This document shows positions 26,921 through 37,319 of a stretch of 64,000 nt of DNA, in pieces. The notes under the pieces were generated by a model. The model was not told the origin of the DNA. It saw nothing but the letters and a program-made list of their open reading frames with translations, and did not search any database. A program made the position numbers and the translations under genes. The stretch comes from Streptomyces verrucosisporus (lineage in GTDB: Bacteria; Actinomycetota; Actinomycetes; Streptomycetales; Streptomycetaceae). The first letter of the stretch is position 1. Each line of letters opens with the position of its first letter. The stretch covers positions 434,001-498,000 of the forward strand of contig NZ_JADEYH010000002.1 in the NCBI RefSeq assembly GCF_017114865.1. The letters run 5' to 3'.

Positions 26921-26955
26921 TACTTACGGTCCCGTAACCTACGCAATCGTAAGTA
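26921..26955. promoter_or_regulatory. Nested palindromic operators between the desaturase and ppc genes
   Basis: An outer perfect inverted repeat, TACTTACG (26921-26928) and CGTAAGTA (26948-26955), encloses two smaller perfect palindromes: TTACGG-TC-CCGTAA (26924-26937) and TACG-CAAT-CGTA (26940-26951). The tract begins 40 bases upstream of the desaturase start and is typical in size for TetR binding. Confidence 0.7.
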
Positions 26956-27094
26956 TGGCAGCCGTGAGTGTGGGGGCAAGAGGGCCGCATGGTGGACTGG
27001 ATGATCCGCACACTTCGGGGGCGGCATATCCTGGGGGTCGTCGGACAACGCGGTCCGTGACCTGCCAGAAGCATCGCCGCAAGGAGCCGCACCT

Positions 27095-29950
<2,856 letters not shown>

Positions 29951-29965
29951 CGCGCGCCGCGCCCC

Positions 29966-30002
29966 GCACCCTGTCCGCGTCCCCGGGACGCGGACAGGGT
30001 GC
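29966..30002. terminator. First of two tandem terminators after ppc
   Basis: Arms of up to 18 bases (29966-29983 with 29985-30002) are perfectly complementary; the innermost bases would form the loop. Confidence 0.75.
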
Positions 30003-30031
30003 GGACGGGGCGCGGACGAGCGTGTGAACGG

Positions 30032-30069
30032 CGAAGGGGCCCTCTCCCGGCCGGGAGAGGGCCCCTTCG
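30032..30069. terminator. Second terminator between ppc and the anchored surface protein gene
   Basis: A perfect 38-base palindrome (30032-30050 with 30051-30069). Being symmetric and between converging genes, it can terminate in both directions. Confidence 0.85.
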
Positions 30070-30110
30070 TCCTGTCCGCGGCCGTGCGTCTCGCGCAGGA
30101 CCTGCGGGAA

Positions 30111-30959
30111 TCAGCCCTGGGTGGCCTTGCGGCGGCGCATCACCAGGTAAGCGCCCGCGCCCAGCAGCGCCGCGGCGGCCGCCGCGAGCGCGGCGACGGG
30201 GGCCTCGGAACCGGTCTCGGCCAGGTTGCCGCCCTCGCCCGTCGAGGCACCCGGCTCCTCGCCGCCGGCGACGCCCTCGGTGGTCTCGCCGGTCGAGCCC
30301 TCGGCGGTGGACCCCTCGGTGCCGCCGGTGGTCTCCTCGCCACCGGCGGCGCCCTCGGTGGTCTCACCGGTGGTGCCTTCGGTGGTCTCGCCCGTGGTGC
30401 CCTCGGTGGTGCCCTCCGTGCTGCCGCCGGTGGTCTCCCCACCGCCGCCGGTGGTGGTGCCCGCGGTGGTCTCGCCCGTGGAGCCGGTGGTGGTGCCCGC
30501 GGTGGTTTCACCGGTGGTCTCGCCCGTGGAGCCGCCGGTGGTGTCGGTGGCGGGGCAGGTGTGGGACAGGTTGAACTTGTCGTCCTTGACGCTGCCCTTG
30601 ATCTCGGCCTCGATGTCGACGAGCTTCGCCCCGGGCTCGGAGGCCACGTAGGCGTGCTTGTCGGACGGCGGGCCGAACTCGGTGATCGTCTGGGTGCCGC
30701 CGGGCTCGAAGGTGACCGTGAGCTTGACGAACTCGGGCTTGTCCTTGCCGCCGCCCGGCAGGACGAAGTGCCAGCCGTCCTTGTCGGCCGGGATGCTCTC
30801 GGGGCACTCGCCCCTCTCGAACTCGGCCGCGGTGATGGGCAGCGGCTGACGCAGTTCGGGGGAGGAGGATCCCGTCGCGAAAGCGGGGGCGGCCGGAGCA
30901 AGCGCCATGCAGGACGCCGCGACCACAGCTGCCGCACGCGTGGAAGTGAGAATGCGCAT
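30111..30959 (-). CDS. Sortase-anchored surface protein with a Thr/Gly/Glu stalk (LAETG signal)
   Basis: The 282-residue protein has a Sec signal peptide (cleavage near AFA, about residue 28). A globular N-terminal domain (about 30-135) carries two cysteines (GECPES and SHTCPA). About 110 residues of Thr/Gly/Glu repeats follow (units like GETTEGTT). The C-terminus is a sorting signal: NLAETGSEAP, a hydrophobic Ala-rich helix and RRRK. LAxTG is the motif used by class E sortases of high-GC Gram-positives. Expected to be covalently cell-wall bound. The ligand or function of the N-terminal domain is unknown. It is a single minus-strand gene with a converging terminator. Confidence 0.87.
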   Translation of the reverse strand: MRILTSTRAAAVVAASCMALAPAAPAFATGSSSPELRQPLPITAAEFERGECPESIPADKDGWHFVLPGGGKDKPEFVKLTVTFEPGGTQTITEFGPPSDKHAYVASEPGAKLVDIEAEIKGSVKDDKFNLSHTCPATDTTGGSTGETTGETTAGTTTGSTGETTAGTTTGGGGETTGGSTEGTTEGTTGETTEGTTGETTEGAAGGEETTGGTEGSTAEGSTGETTEGVAGGEEPGASTGEGGNLAETGSEAPVAALAAAAAALLGAGAYLVMRRRKATQG

Positions 30960-31170
30960 GAACTACCACCTTTGGTGGCGGGGGACATCTGGGACGTGTG
31001 GGGGAAGAGAGGGGGGTGGGCGTAGCTTTTCCCGCCGCATGGAACCGGTCAAGCGCGCTACGCCGCATCTGTCCCCATGTGTCACCTCTGCCCCAGAGGG
31101 TGTCGTGTAACAATCAGATCAATATCAAGATCGAAATGCTTAGGGGCGCGCAAAACCGGGAGGGCGCGGC
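30960..31170. promoter_or_regulatory. Region upstream of the anchored surface protein gene
   Basis: No gene is visible. Around 31110-31135 the sequence is AT-rich, with GATC repeated at the flanks of an AATATCAA core, a possible regulator site or promoter for the minus-strand surface protein gene. The membrane protein gene ends at 31171. Confidence 0.4.
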
Positions 31171-31725
31171 TCAGAGCAGCGTGAACGCCACCCCCATCAG
31201 CGCGACCCCCAGCAGCCCGGCCCCCCATGCGGCGCGCCGCATGCCCAGGCCGCCCCCGATCACCGGCGATGCCAGCACCAGAGCACCCGCCAGCGGCAGC
31301 CATGCGTACAGCACACCGGCGGTACCGGTGCGCACCACCTCGGCCCTGCCGGACCCGTCCGGCCCGTCCGGACCCTCCCGGCCCGGCCACAGCGCCACCG
31401 GGAGCCGCTCACCGGCCTCGTACGACACCGGCGCCTCGACGGCGACCTCCGCCCGCGCGCCCCCGCCGCCGCCCTCCGGCGCGAACGGCCCCGTGCACGT
31501 CCACCCGTCGCACTCGGCGACGGTCATCGTGCCGCGCACCGCACCGCGCTCGGCCACCGCCTGCCGGGTCCCGTCGAGGGAGACCCACACGCCGGCCATC
31601 AGCAGCACCGCCGCGACCACGCCCATCAGCGCCGCCCTCGCCAGCAGCAGCAGGCCGTACGCGCTCTCACCGGCCCGGCGCACCCGGCTGCGCCTGACGG
31701 AGGTGCCCAGGAACCCAGGAGACAT
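31171..31725 (-). CDS. Membrane protein of unknown function
   Basis: The ATG at 31725 gives 184 residues; the longer frame upstream is Arg/Pro-rich shadow sequence and overlaps pth's 3' region. Three hydrophobic segments are visible (about 26-48, 130-150 and 160-184). The loop between the first two, probably extracytoplasmic, has a CDGWTCTG cysteine pair. It ends directly in the last helix. Family not recognised. It lies 98 bases downstream of pth on the same strand. Confidence 0.75.
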   Translation of the reverse strand: MSPGFLGTSVRRSRVRRAGESAYGLLLLARAALMGVVAAVLLMAGVWVSLDGTRQAVAERGAVRGTMTVAECDGWTCTGPFAPEGGGGGARAEVAVEAPVSYEAGERLPVALWPGREGPDGPDGSGRAEVVRTGTAGVLYAWLPLAGALVLASPVIGGGLGMRRAAWGAGLLGVALMGVAFTLL

Positions 31726-31823
31726 GGCGGGATCCTGGGGCACGGGGAAGCGGAAGGTCAACCTCCGCGCGCCCCCCGGCGTACGCCCGAGAGCCCGTCC
31801 TCCGGGCGCGGCCCGGGCCCGGC

Positions 31824-32414
31824 TCAGGAGTTGTACGTGCCCTGCGCCCGCTCCAGACCGTCCACCAGCAGACACTCCACGGCGTCCGCGGCCCGGTCCA
31901 CGAAGTAGTCGAGCTCCTTGCGCTCGGCGGCGGAGAAGTCCTTCAGCACGAAGTCGGCCACCGGCATCCGGCCCGGCGGGCGGCCGATGCCGAAGCGCAC
32001 CCGGTGGTAGCCGGGACCGAGCGACTTGGTGATCGACTTCAGCCCGTTGTGGCCGTTGTCACCGCCGCCCGTCTTCAGCCGCAGCACCCCGTAGTCGATG
32101 TCCAGTTCGTCGTGGACCACGACCAGACGCTCCAGCGGCACCTTGTAGAAGTCGCGCAGCGCGGTGACGGGGCCGCCCGAGAGGTTCATGTACGACATCG
32201 GTCTGGCCAGCACCACACGGCGGCTCCCGGGGCCCGGAGCGCCCAGCCGACCCTCCAGCACCTGGGCCCGCGAGCGGTGCGCCCTGAACTTCCCCCCGAT
32301 CCGCCCGGCCAGCAGATCGGCGACCATGAACCCCACGTTGTGCCGGTTCGCCGCGTACTCCGGGCCGGGGTTGCCCAGGCCCACCACCAGCCAGGGGGCG
32401 TCGGCGTCGCTCAT
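31824..32414 (-). CDS. pth: Peptidyl-tRNA hydrolase
   Basis: Pth releases tRNA from peptidyl-tRNAs that drop off ribosomes. The 196-residue protein has the family motif [21 protein letters not shown] with the catalytic His. Further motifs are [23 protein letters not shown] and [12 protein letters not shown]. It follows rplY (118-bp gap with a strong hairpin), part of the actinobacterial glmU-prs-rplY-pth order. Confidence 0.95.
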   Translation of the reverse strand: MSDADAPWLVVGLGNPGPEYAANRHNVGFMVADLLAGRIGGKFRAHRSRAQVLEGRLGAPGPGSRRVVLARPMSYMNLSGGPVTALRDFYKVPLERLVVVHDELDIDYGVLRLKTGGGDNGHNGLKSITKSLGPGYHRVRFGIGRPPGRMPVADFVLKDFSAAERKELDYFVDRAADAVECLLVDGLERAQGTYNS

Positions 32415-32467
32415 CGTCGTCTCTCTCCTACAGCAGACCTACCGCGGACCTACAGGGGAAACACCAC

Positions 32468-32504
32468 GGCCGCCGGCCCGCGCCCACGGCGCGGGCCGGC
32501 GGCC
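32468..32504. terminator. Hairpin between rplY and pth
   Basis: A perfect 17-bp stem (32468-32484 with 32488-32504) and three-base loop in the intergenic gap. It would end or attenuate rplY transcripts before pth. Confidence 0.8.
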
Positions 32505-32531
32505 GGAGAAGAAGGGGGCGAACCCCGCGGA

Positions 32532-33122
32532 TCACTCCGCGGCGCCCTCGCCCTCGGCGCCCTCGCCCTCCGCGGGCGCCTCGGCCTGCGCGGCCAGCAC
32601 GTTGAGGACGACGGCGTCCTCCTCGACGGCCAGCGAGGAGCCCTTGGGCAGCGGAATGTCCTTGGCCAGCACGGAGTCGCCGGCGGCCAGACCCTCGACG
32701 GAGACGGTCACGGACTCCGGGATGTGGGTGGCCTCGGCCTCCACCGGCAGCGTGTTCAGCACGTGCTCCAGCAGGAACTGGCCCGGGGCCAGGTCGCCCT
32801 CGGTGTGGACCGGGATCTCGACGGTGACCCGCTCGCCCCGCTTGACGACCAGCAGGTCGATGTGGACCAGGAAGCCGCGGATCGCCTCGCGCTGCACGGC
32901 CTTGGGGATCACCAGCTCCTCGCGGCCCTCGACGTCCAGCGTGATCAGCACGTTCGAGGTCTTCAGGGCCATCATCAGGTCGTAGCCGGGAAGGGCCACG
33001 TGCACCGGCTCGGTGCCGTGCCCGTAGATGACACCGGGGACCTTCTCCTCGCGGCGGAGCCTGCGGGACGCGCCCTTGCCGAACTCCTTGCGGATCTCGG
33101 CGGAGATCTTGACGTCAGCCAT
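32532..33122 (-). CDS. rplY: 50S ribosomal protein L25, general stress protein Ctc type
   Basis: L25 binds 5S rRNA in the large subunit. The protein (196 residues) is the two-domain Ctc/TL5 form. The RNA-binding N-terminal domain (about 1-92) includes REEKVPGVIYGHGTEPVHV, and the beta-rich C-terminal domain includes LPVEAEATHIPESVTVSVEG. An acidic Glu/Gly/Ala tail follows. The ATG at 33122 has GAGGAG six bases upstream; an upstream in-frame start is rejected. Confidence 0.94.
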   Translation of the reverse strand: MADVKISAEIRKEFGKGASRRLRREEKVPGVIYGHGTEPVHVALPGYDLMMALKTSNVLITLDVEGREELVIPKAVQREAIRGFLVHIDLLVVKRGERVTVEIPVHTEGDLAPGQFLLEHVLNTLPVEAEATHIPESVTVSVEGLAAGDSVLAKDIPLPKGSSLAVEEDAVVLNVLAAQAEAPAEGEGAEGEGAAE

Positions 33123-33293
33123 GACGCACTCCTCGTCTCTCAAGTCGGTTCTGTGGCGGTTGCCAGAGCTACTCGGCCACGACTGACCTGCTGCGAAGAG
33201 CGCGTCGATAACGGATCACCGTGCCACCGCGGACACGGCTCCCTCGCCGAGCAACTCCACGAGTCTACCGCCCCGGCAGAGCGGGAGCGGACA

Positions 33294-33342
33294 CGGCGGG
33301 GGGCGCCGTACCGGACACCCGCCCGGCACGGCGCCCCCGCCG
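33294..33342. terminator. Hairpin terminator after prs
   Basis: A long stem (33295-33309 with 33328-33342, one extra G) lies immediately downstream of the prs stop on the minus strand. The rest of the 225-bp prs-rplY gap shows no gene and probably contains an rplY promoter. Confidence 0.7.
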
Positions 33343-33347
33343 AACCG

Positions 33348-34325
33348 TTACGCCTGCTCGTCGAAGAGGCTCGTCACCGAGCCGTCCTCGAACACCTCGC
33401 GCACCGCGCGGGCGATCGTCGGCGCCATCGACAGCACCGTGATCTTGTCGACGTCCACCTCGCTCGGCGTCGGCAGGGTGTTGGTGAAGATGAACTCGCT
33501 CACCTTGGAGTTCTTCAGCCGGTCCGCCGCCGGGCCGGACAGCACACCGTGCGTGGCCGCCACGATCACGTCCTCGGCACCGCCCTCGAACAGCGCGTCG
33601 GCGGCCGCGCAGATCGTGCCGCCGGTGTCGACCATGTCGTCCACCAGCACACACACCCGGCCCCGCACATCGCCGACGACCTCGTGGACGGTCACCTGGT
33701 TCGCCACGTCCGGGTCGCGGCGCTTGTGCACGATCGCCAGCGGCGCGCCCAGCCGGTCGCACCAGCGGTCGGCGACCCGCACCCGGCCCGCGTCCGGCGA
33801 GACCACCGTCAGCTTCGAGCGGTCCACCTTGCCGCCCACATAGTCCGTCAGCACCGGCAGCGCGAACAGGTGGTCGACCGGGCCGTCGAAGAAGCCCTGG
33901 ATCTGATCGGTGTGCAGATCGATGGTGAGGATCCGGTCGGCACCCGCCGTCTTGAGCAGATCGGCGATCAGCCGCGCCGAGATCGGCTCACGGCCGCGGT
34001 GCTTCTTGTCCTGCCGCGCGTAACCGTAGAACGGCACGATCACGGTGATGCTCCGGGCCGAGGCCCGCTTGAGCGCGTCCACCATGATCAGCTGCTCCAT
34101 GATCCACTTGTTGATCGGAGCGGTGTGGCTCTGCATCAGGAAGCAGTCCGCACCACGGGCCGACTCCTGGAAGCGCACATAGATCTCGCCGTTGGCGAAG
34201 TCGAACGCCTTCGTCGGGACCACGCCGACACCGAGCTGCCCCGCGACCTCCTCCGCCAGACTGGGGTGGGCGCGGCCGGAGAAGAACATCATCTTCTTCT
34301 GGCCGGTCGTCTTGATCCCGGTCAC
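33348..34325 (-). CDS. prs: Ribose-phosphate pyrophosphokinase
   Basis: Prs makes PRPP from ribose-5-phosphate and ATP for nucleotide, His and Trp synthesis. The 325-residue protein has FSGRAHPSLAEEVA near the start, the flexible-loop/ATP segment YARQDKKHRGREPISA, the Mg site LTIDLHTDQIQGFF and the PRPP loop VLVDDMVDTGGT. The GTG start has AAGGAG eight bases upstream. Confidence 0.96.
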   Translation of the reverse strand: MTGIKTTGQKKMMFFSGRAHPSLAEEVAGQLGVGVVPTKAFDFANGEIYVRFQESARGADCFLMQSHTAPINKWIMEQLIMVDALKRASARSITVIVPFYGYARQDKKHRGREPISARLIADLLKTAGADRILTIDLHTDQIQGFFDGPVDHLFALPVLTDYVGGKVDRSKLTVVSPDAGRVRVADRWCDRLGAPLAIVHKRRDPDVANQVTVHEVVGDVRGRVCVLVDDMVDTGGTICAAADALFEGGAEDVIVAATHGVLSGPAADRLKNSKVSEFIFTNTLPTPSEVDVDKITVLSMAPTIARAVREVFEDGSVTSLFDEQA

Positions 34326-34415
34326 AACACAATCTCCTTGCGAGCATCGATTCGTCGGGGCGCACCACGGTGTGCGCTTCTCACGGTACGCCCTGCCCAG
34401 CGCACTTCCGCCAGG

Positions 34416-35882
34416 TCATCCCTGGGTCACGGGGCCGTCGCCGTCCTCCCGCGCGGCGGCCTGCGCCGCCCGCGCGGCCGCGCTCCCGGGACGCTTGCGG
34501 GCCACCCAACCGGCGATATTGCGCTGCTGGCCGCGCGCGACGGCCAGCGAACCGGGCGGCACATCCTTGGTGATCACGGACCCGGCGGCGGTGTACGCCC
34601 CGTCCCCGACCGTGACAGGAGCCACAAACATGTTGTCCGACCCCGTCCGGCAGTGCGAGCCGATCGTGGTGTGGTGCTTGTTCACCCCGTCGTAGTTCAC
34701 GAACACGCTCGCGGCACCGATGTTCGAGTACTCGCCGATCGTCGCGTCGCCCACGTACGACAGATGCGGCACCTTCGTGCCCTCGCCCACCTCGGCGTTC
34801 TTCATCTCCACATACGTCCCCGCCTTCGACTTCGGCCCCAGCCGAGTCCCGGGCCGCAGATACGCGTACGGGCCCACCGAAGCGCCCGGGCCGATCTCCG
34901 CCGCCTCCGTCACCGCGTTGGACACCACCGCGCCCTCGCCGACGACGGTGTCCGCCAGCCGGCAGTTCGGCCCGACCTCGCAGCCCGCGCCCAGACGGGT
35001 GGACCCCAGCAGCTGCGTACCCGGGTGCACCAGCGCGTCCGGCTCGTACGTCACCGTCACGTCCAGCCACGTCGACGCCGGATCCACCACCGTCACACCG
35101 GCCAGCATCGCCCGCCGCAGTAGCCGCTCGTTCAGCAGCCCGCGCGCCTCGGCCAGCTGCACCCGGTTGTTGATCCCGACGATCTCCCGGTGGTCGCCCG
35201 CCACACACGCGCCCACCCGGTGCCCCTGGGCGCGCAGAATCCCCAGCACGTCCGTCAGGTACTCCTCGCCCTGGCTGTTGTCCGTGCCGATCCGGCCCAG
35301 CGCCTCGGCCAGCAGCCGCCCGTCGAACGCGAAGACACCCGAGTTGATCTCCCGGACCGCCCGCTGCTCCTCGGTGGCGTCCTTGTGCTCCACGATCGCC
35401 GTCACCGCGCCGTCCTCGGCGCGCACGATCCGCCCGTAACCGGTCGCGTCCGGCACCTCGGCCGACAGCACCGTCACCGCGTTGCCCTGCCCGGCGTGCG
35501 CCTCGGCCAGGCGGGACAGCGTCTCGCCGGTCAGCAGCGGGGTGTCGCCGCAGACGACCACCACCGTCCCCGACGGGCGCACCCCGTCGGCCGCCAGCGC
35601 CTCAAGCGCCGTGCGCACCGCGTGCCCGGTACCCCGCCGCTCGGTCTGCACCGCCGTGCGCGCCTTCGCGTCCAGCGCCGCCAGATGCTCGGTGACCTGC
35701 TCGCGGCCGTGGCCGACGACCACCACCAGCTCCTCGGGATCCAGCTCACGGGAGGCCGCCACCACATGACCCACGAGCGACCGCCCGCAGATGTCGTGCA
35801 GGACCTTGGGCCTGGCGGACTTCATGCGGGTGCCCTCACCCGCTGCGAGGACGACGACGGCTGCCGGGCGGTTGGCGCTCAC
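34416..35882 (-). CDS. glmU: Bifunctional GlcN-1-P acetyltransferase / GlcNAc-1-P uridylyltransferase
   Basis: GlmU makes UDP-GlcNAc for peptidoglycan. The uridylyltransferase domain starts VVVLAAGEGTRMKSARPKVLH, with GDTPLL and EINSGVFAF further on. The C-terminal left-handed beta-helix has hexapeptide repeats and VNYDGVNKHHTTIG (catalytic His region). The GTG at 35882 (488 residues) has AAGGG seven bases upstream; an upstream in-frame start is rejected as Arg/Pro-rich. A 90-bp gap leads to prs. Confidence 0.95.
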   Translation of the reverse strand: MSANRPAAVVVLAAGEGTRMKSARPKVLHDICGRSLVGHVVAASRELDPEELVVVVGHGREQVTEHLAALDAKARTAVQTERRGTGHAVRTALEALAADGVRPSGTVVVVCGDTPLLTGETLSRLAEAHAGQGNAVTVLSAEVPDATGYGRIVRAEDGAVTAIVEHKDATEEQRAVREINSGVFAFDGRLLAEALGRIGTDNSQGEEYLTDVLGILRAQGHRVGACVAGDHREIVGINNRVQLAEARGLLNERLLRRAMLAGVTVVDPASTWLDVTVTYEPDALVHPGTQLLGSTRLGAGCEVGPNCRLADTVVGEGAVVSNAVTEAAEIGPGASVGPYAYLRPGTRLGPKSKAGTYVEMKNAEVGEGTKVPHLSYVGDATIGEYSNIGAASVFVNYDGVNKHHTTIGSHCRTGSDNMFVAPVTVGDGAYTAAGSVITKDVPPGSLAVARGQQRNIAGWVARKRPGSAAARAAQAAAREDGDGPVTQG

Positions 35883-36080
35883 GGGTGTGCCCTTCGGCTT
35901 CGGGACGGAACTTCGGACGTCTTGTGGACGGATGGCGGGACGGGCTGCCGGACCGACACGGAACCCACCCGGAGGACCACTTCCGCACACCCGGCGGCCA
36001 CCGCCGGTTCGCGGGAGGGACCGCGGTGAAACCGCGCGGGAAGGTGTGGTGTCATCCGCAGGATACCCGGGGGGACCCGG

Positions 36081-37079
36081 TCATTCCGCCGGTGCCCCCT
36101 GGCCCGGCACCGTCGCGCCGCCCGTACCACCGGGGCCCTCCGGACCACCCGCACCCTCAGCGCCCCCCGGACCCCCCGCGGCATCCGCGTCACCCGTGCC
36201 GCGCCCGGTGATCGCCGCCAGACTCGCACGCACATGCGCCATGTGCTGCCGCACCGCCTCCCGCCGCTGCTCGTGCCCCCGCACGATCCGCTCCGTCTCC
36301 CGCTCCACACGCTCCTGCCGCAGCCGCGCCCGCGCCAGCAGCTCCGCCGCCCGCTCCTCGGCCTCCGCCTGAAGCCGCCGCGCGTCCTCCTCCGCCCCGG
36401 CCGCCTCACGCCGCGCCCGGTCCAGAACCGCCTCGCCCCGCCCCGACAGCTCGGCGACCCGCTCCTCCACCGCCGCCTCGCGCGCGGCCAGCTCCGCCTC
36501 CCGCTCCCCGGACTCCTGCGCCTGCTTCCTCTCCTGCGCCAGCAGTAGCGCCTCACAGCGCTCGGCCATCTCCCGCAACTCGCGCCCGCCGGCCTCCAAC
36601 AGCTCCCCGGCCTCCGCACGCGCCTTCGACACAAGCTCACCGGCCCGCTCCCGAGCCCGCCCCAGCAGCGCCTCCGCCGACTCGTCCGCCTCCCGCCGCA
36701 CCCTGGCCGCACCCTCGTGCGCCGCCTCCCGCCGCGCCCGTGCCCCGGCCTGCGCCCGCTCCAGCACCCGGCGCGACCCCTCACGCGCCCGCTCCCGCAA
36801 CTCCCCGGCCTCGGCCTCCGCCTCGGACAGGATCAGCCGGGCCCGCTCGCCCAGCGCCTCGTACGTCTGAGGAGGCAGCGCCGCGACCACCCCCCGCAGC
36901 CGGTCCGCCTCCGCCTCCAGCTCACCGGCCAGCACCCCCAGCCGGGTCAGGCGCTCCCGCGCCTCCTCCAGATCCCCGTAGAGCCCGCCGGCGAAGCGGT
37001 CGACCTGATCGGGCCGGTAACCGCGGCCCCGTACGACGGCGAAACCATGAGGCGACCTGGACGCGGACGACGCAGACAT
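36081..37079 (-). CDS. Coiled-coil cytoskeletal-type protein (FilP/DivIVA-like)
   Basis: The protein (332 residues) begins PHGFAVVRGRGYRPDQVDRF, the short N-terminal motif of DivIVA/FilP-type proteins of Streptomyces. About 240 residues of Ala/Glu/Arg-rich heptad sequence follow, and then a Gly/Pro-rich tail. Such proteins build intermediate-filament-like or polar scaffolds in hyphae. The ATG at 37079 is preferred over a TTG 12 bases upstream. Its exact cellular role is not deducible from sequence. It lies 198 bases upstream of glmU on the same strand. Confidence 0.78.
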   Translation of the reverse strand: MSASSASRSPHGFAVVRGRGYRPDQVDRFAGGLYGDLEEARERLTRLGVLAGELEAEADRLRGVVAALPPQTYEALGERARLILSEAEAEAGELRERAREGSRRVLERAQAGARARREAAHEGAARVRREADESAEALLGRARERAGELVSKARAEAGELLEAGGRELREMAERCEALLLAQERKQAQESGEREAELAAREAAVEERVAELSGRGEAVLDRARREAAGAEEDARRLQAEAEERAAELLARARLRQERVERETERIVRGHEQRREAVRQHMAHVRASLAAITGRGTGDADAAGGPGGAEGAGGPEGPGGTGGATVPGQGAPAE

Positions 37080-37234
37080 CGTGAACCCCAACCTTCACAC
37101 AATCCGGCGGACATCCCACCCAGCATGCGCCATGAGACCCCACACGCCGCAACCGACACAAACCATGCGAACACCCACGGAAGCGTGATCCTCCCGGCAC
37201 GCCCCCCGACCGGAGGAACAGCACGGGAACAGCG

Positions 37235-37267
37235 GTGCCCGGCCCCCGCTCGGCGGGGACCGGGCAC
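37235..37267. terminator. Hairpin terminator after the SUKH-4 multidomain gene
   Basis: An eight-bp outer stem, a C/A mismatch, a six-bp inner stem and a TCG loop. It lies 52 bases beyond the minus-strand stop at 37320. Confidence 0.75.
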
Positions 37268-37319
37268 GAACACACCGGCGGAGACCGGTGAACGGCGACC
37301 GGCGACTACGGCGAGGCGA

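Noticed and set aside
30226-30651. Plus-strand Val/Pro/Ser repeat ORF
   Set aside because: It is the antisense of the Thr/Gly/Glu stalk of the anchored surface protein, which has a signal peptide and sorting signal in the minus frame.
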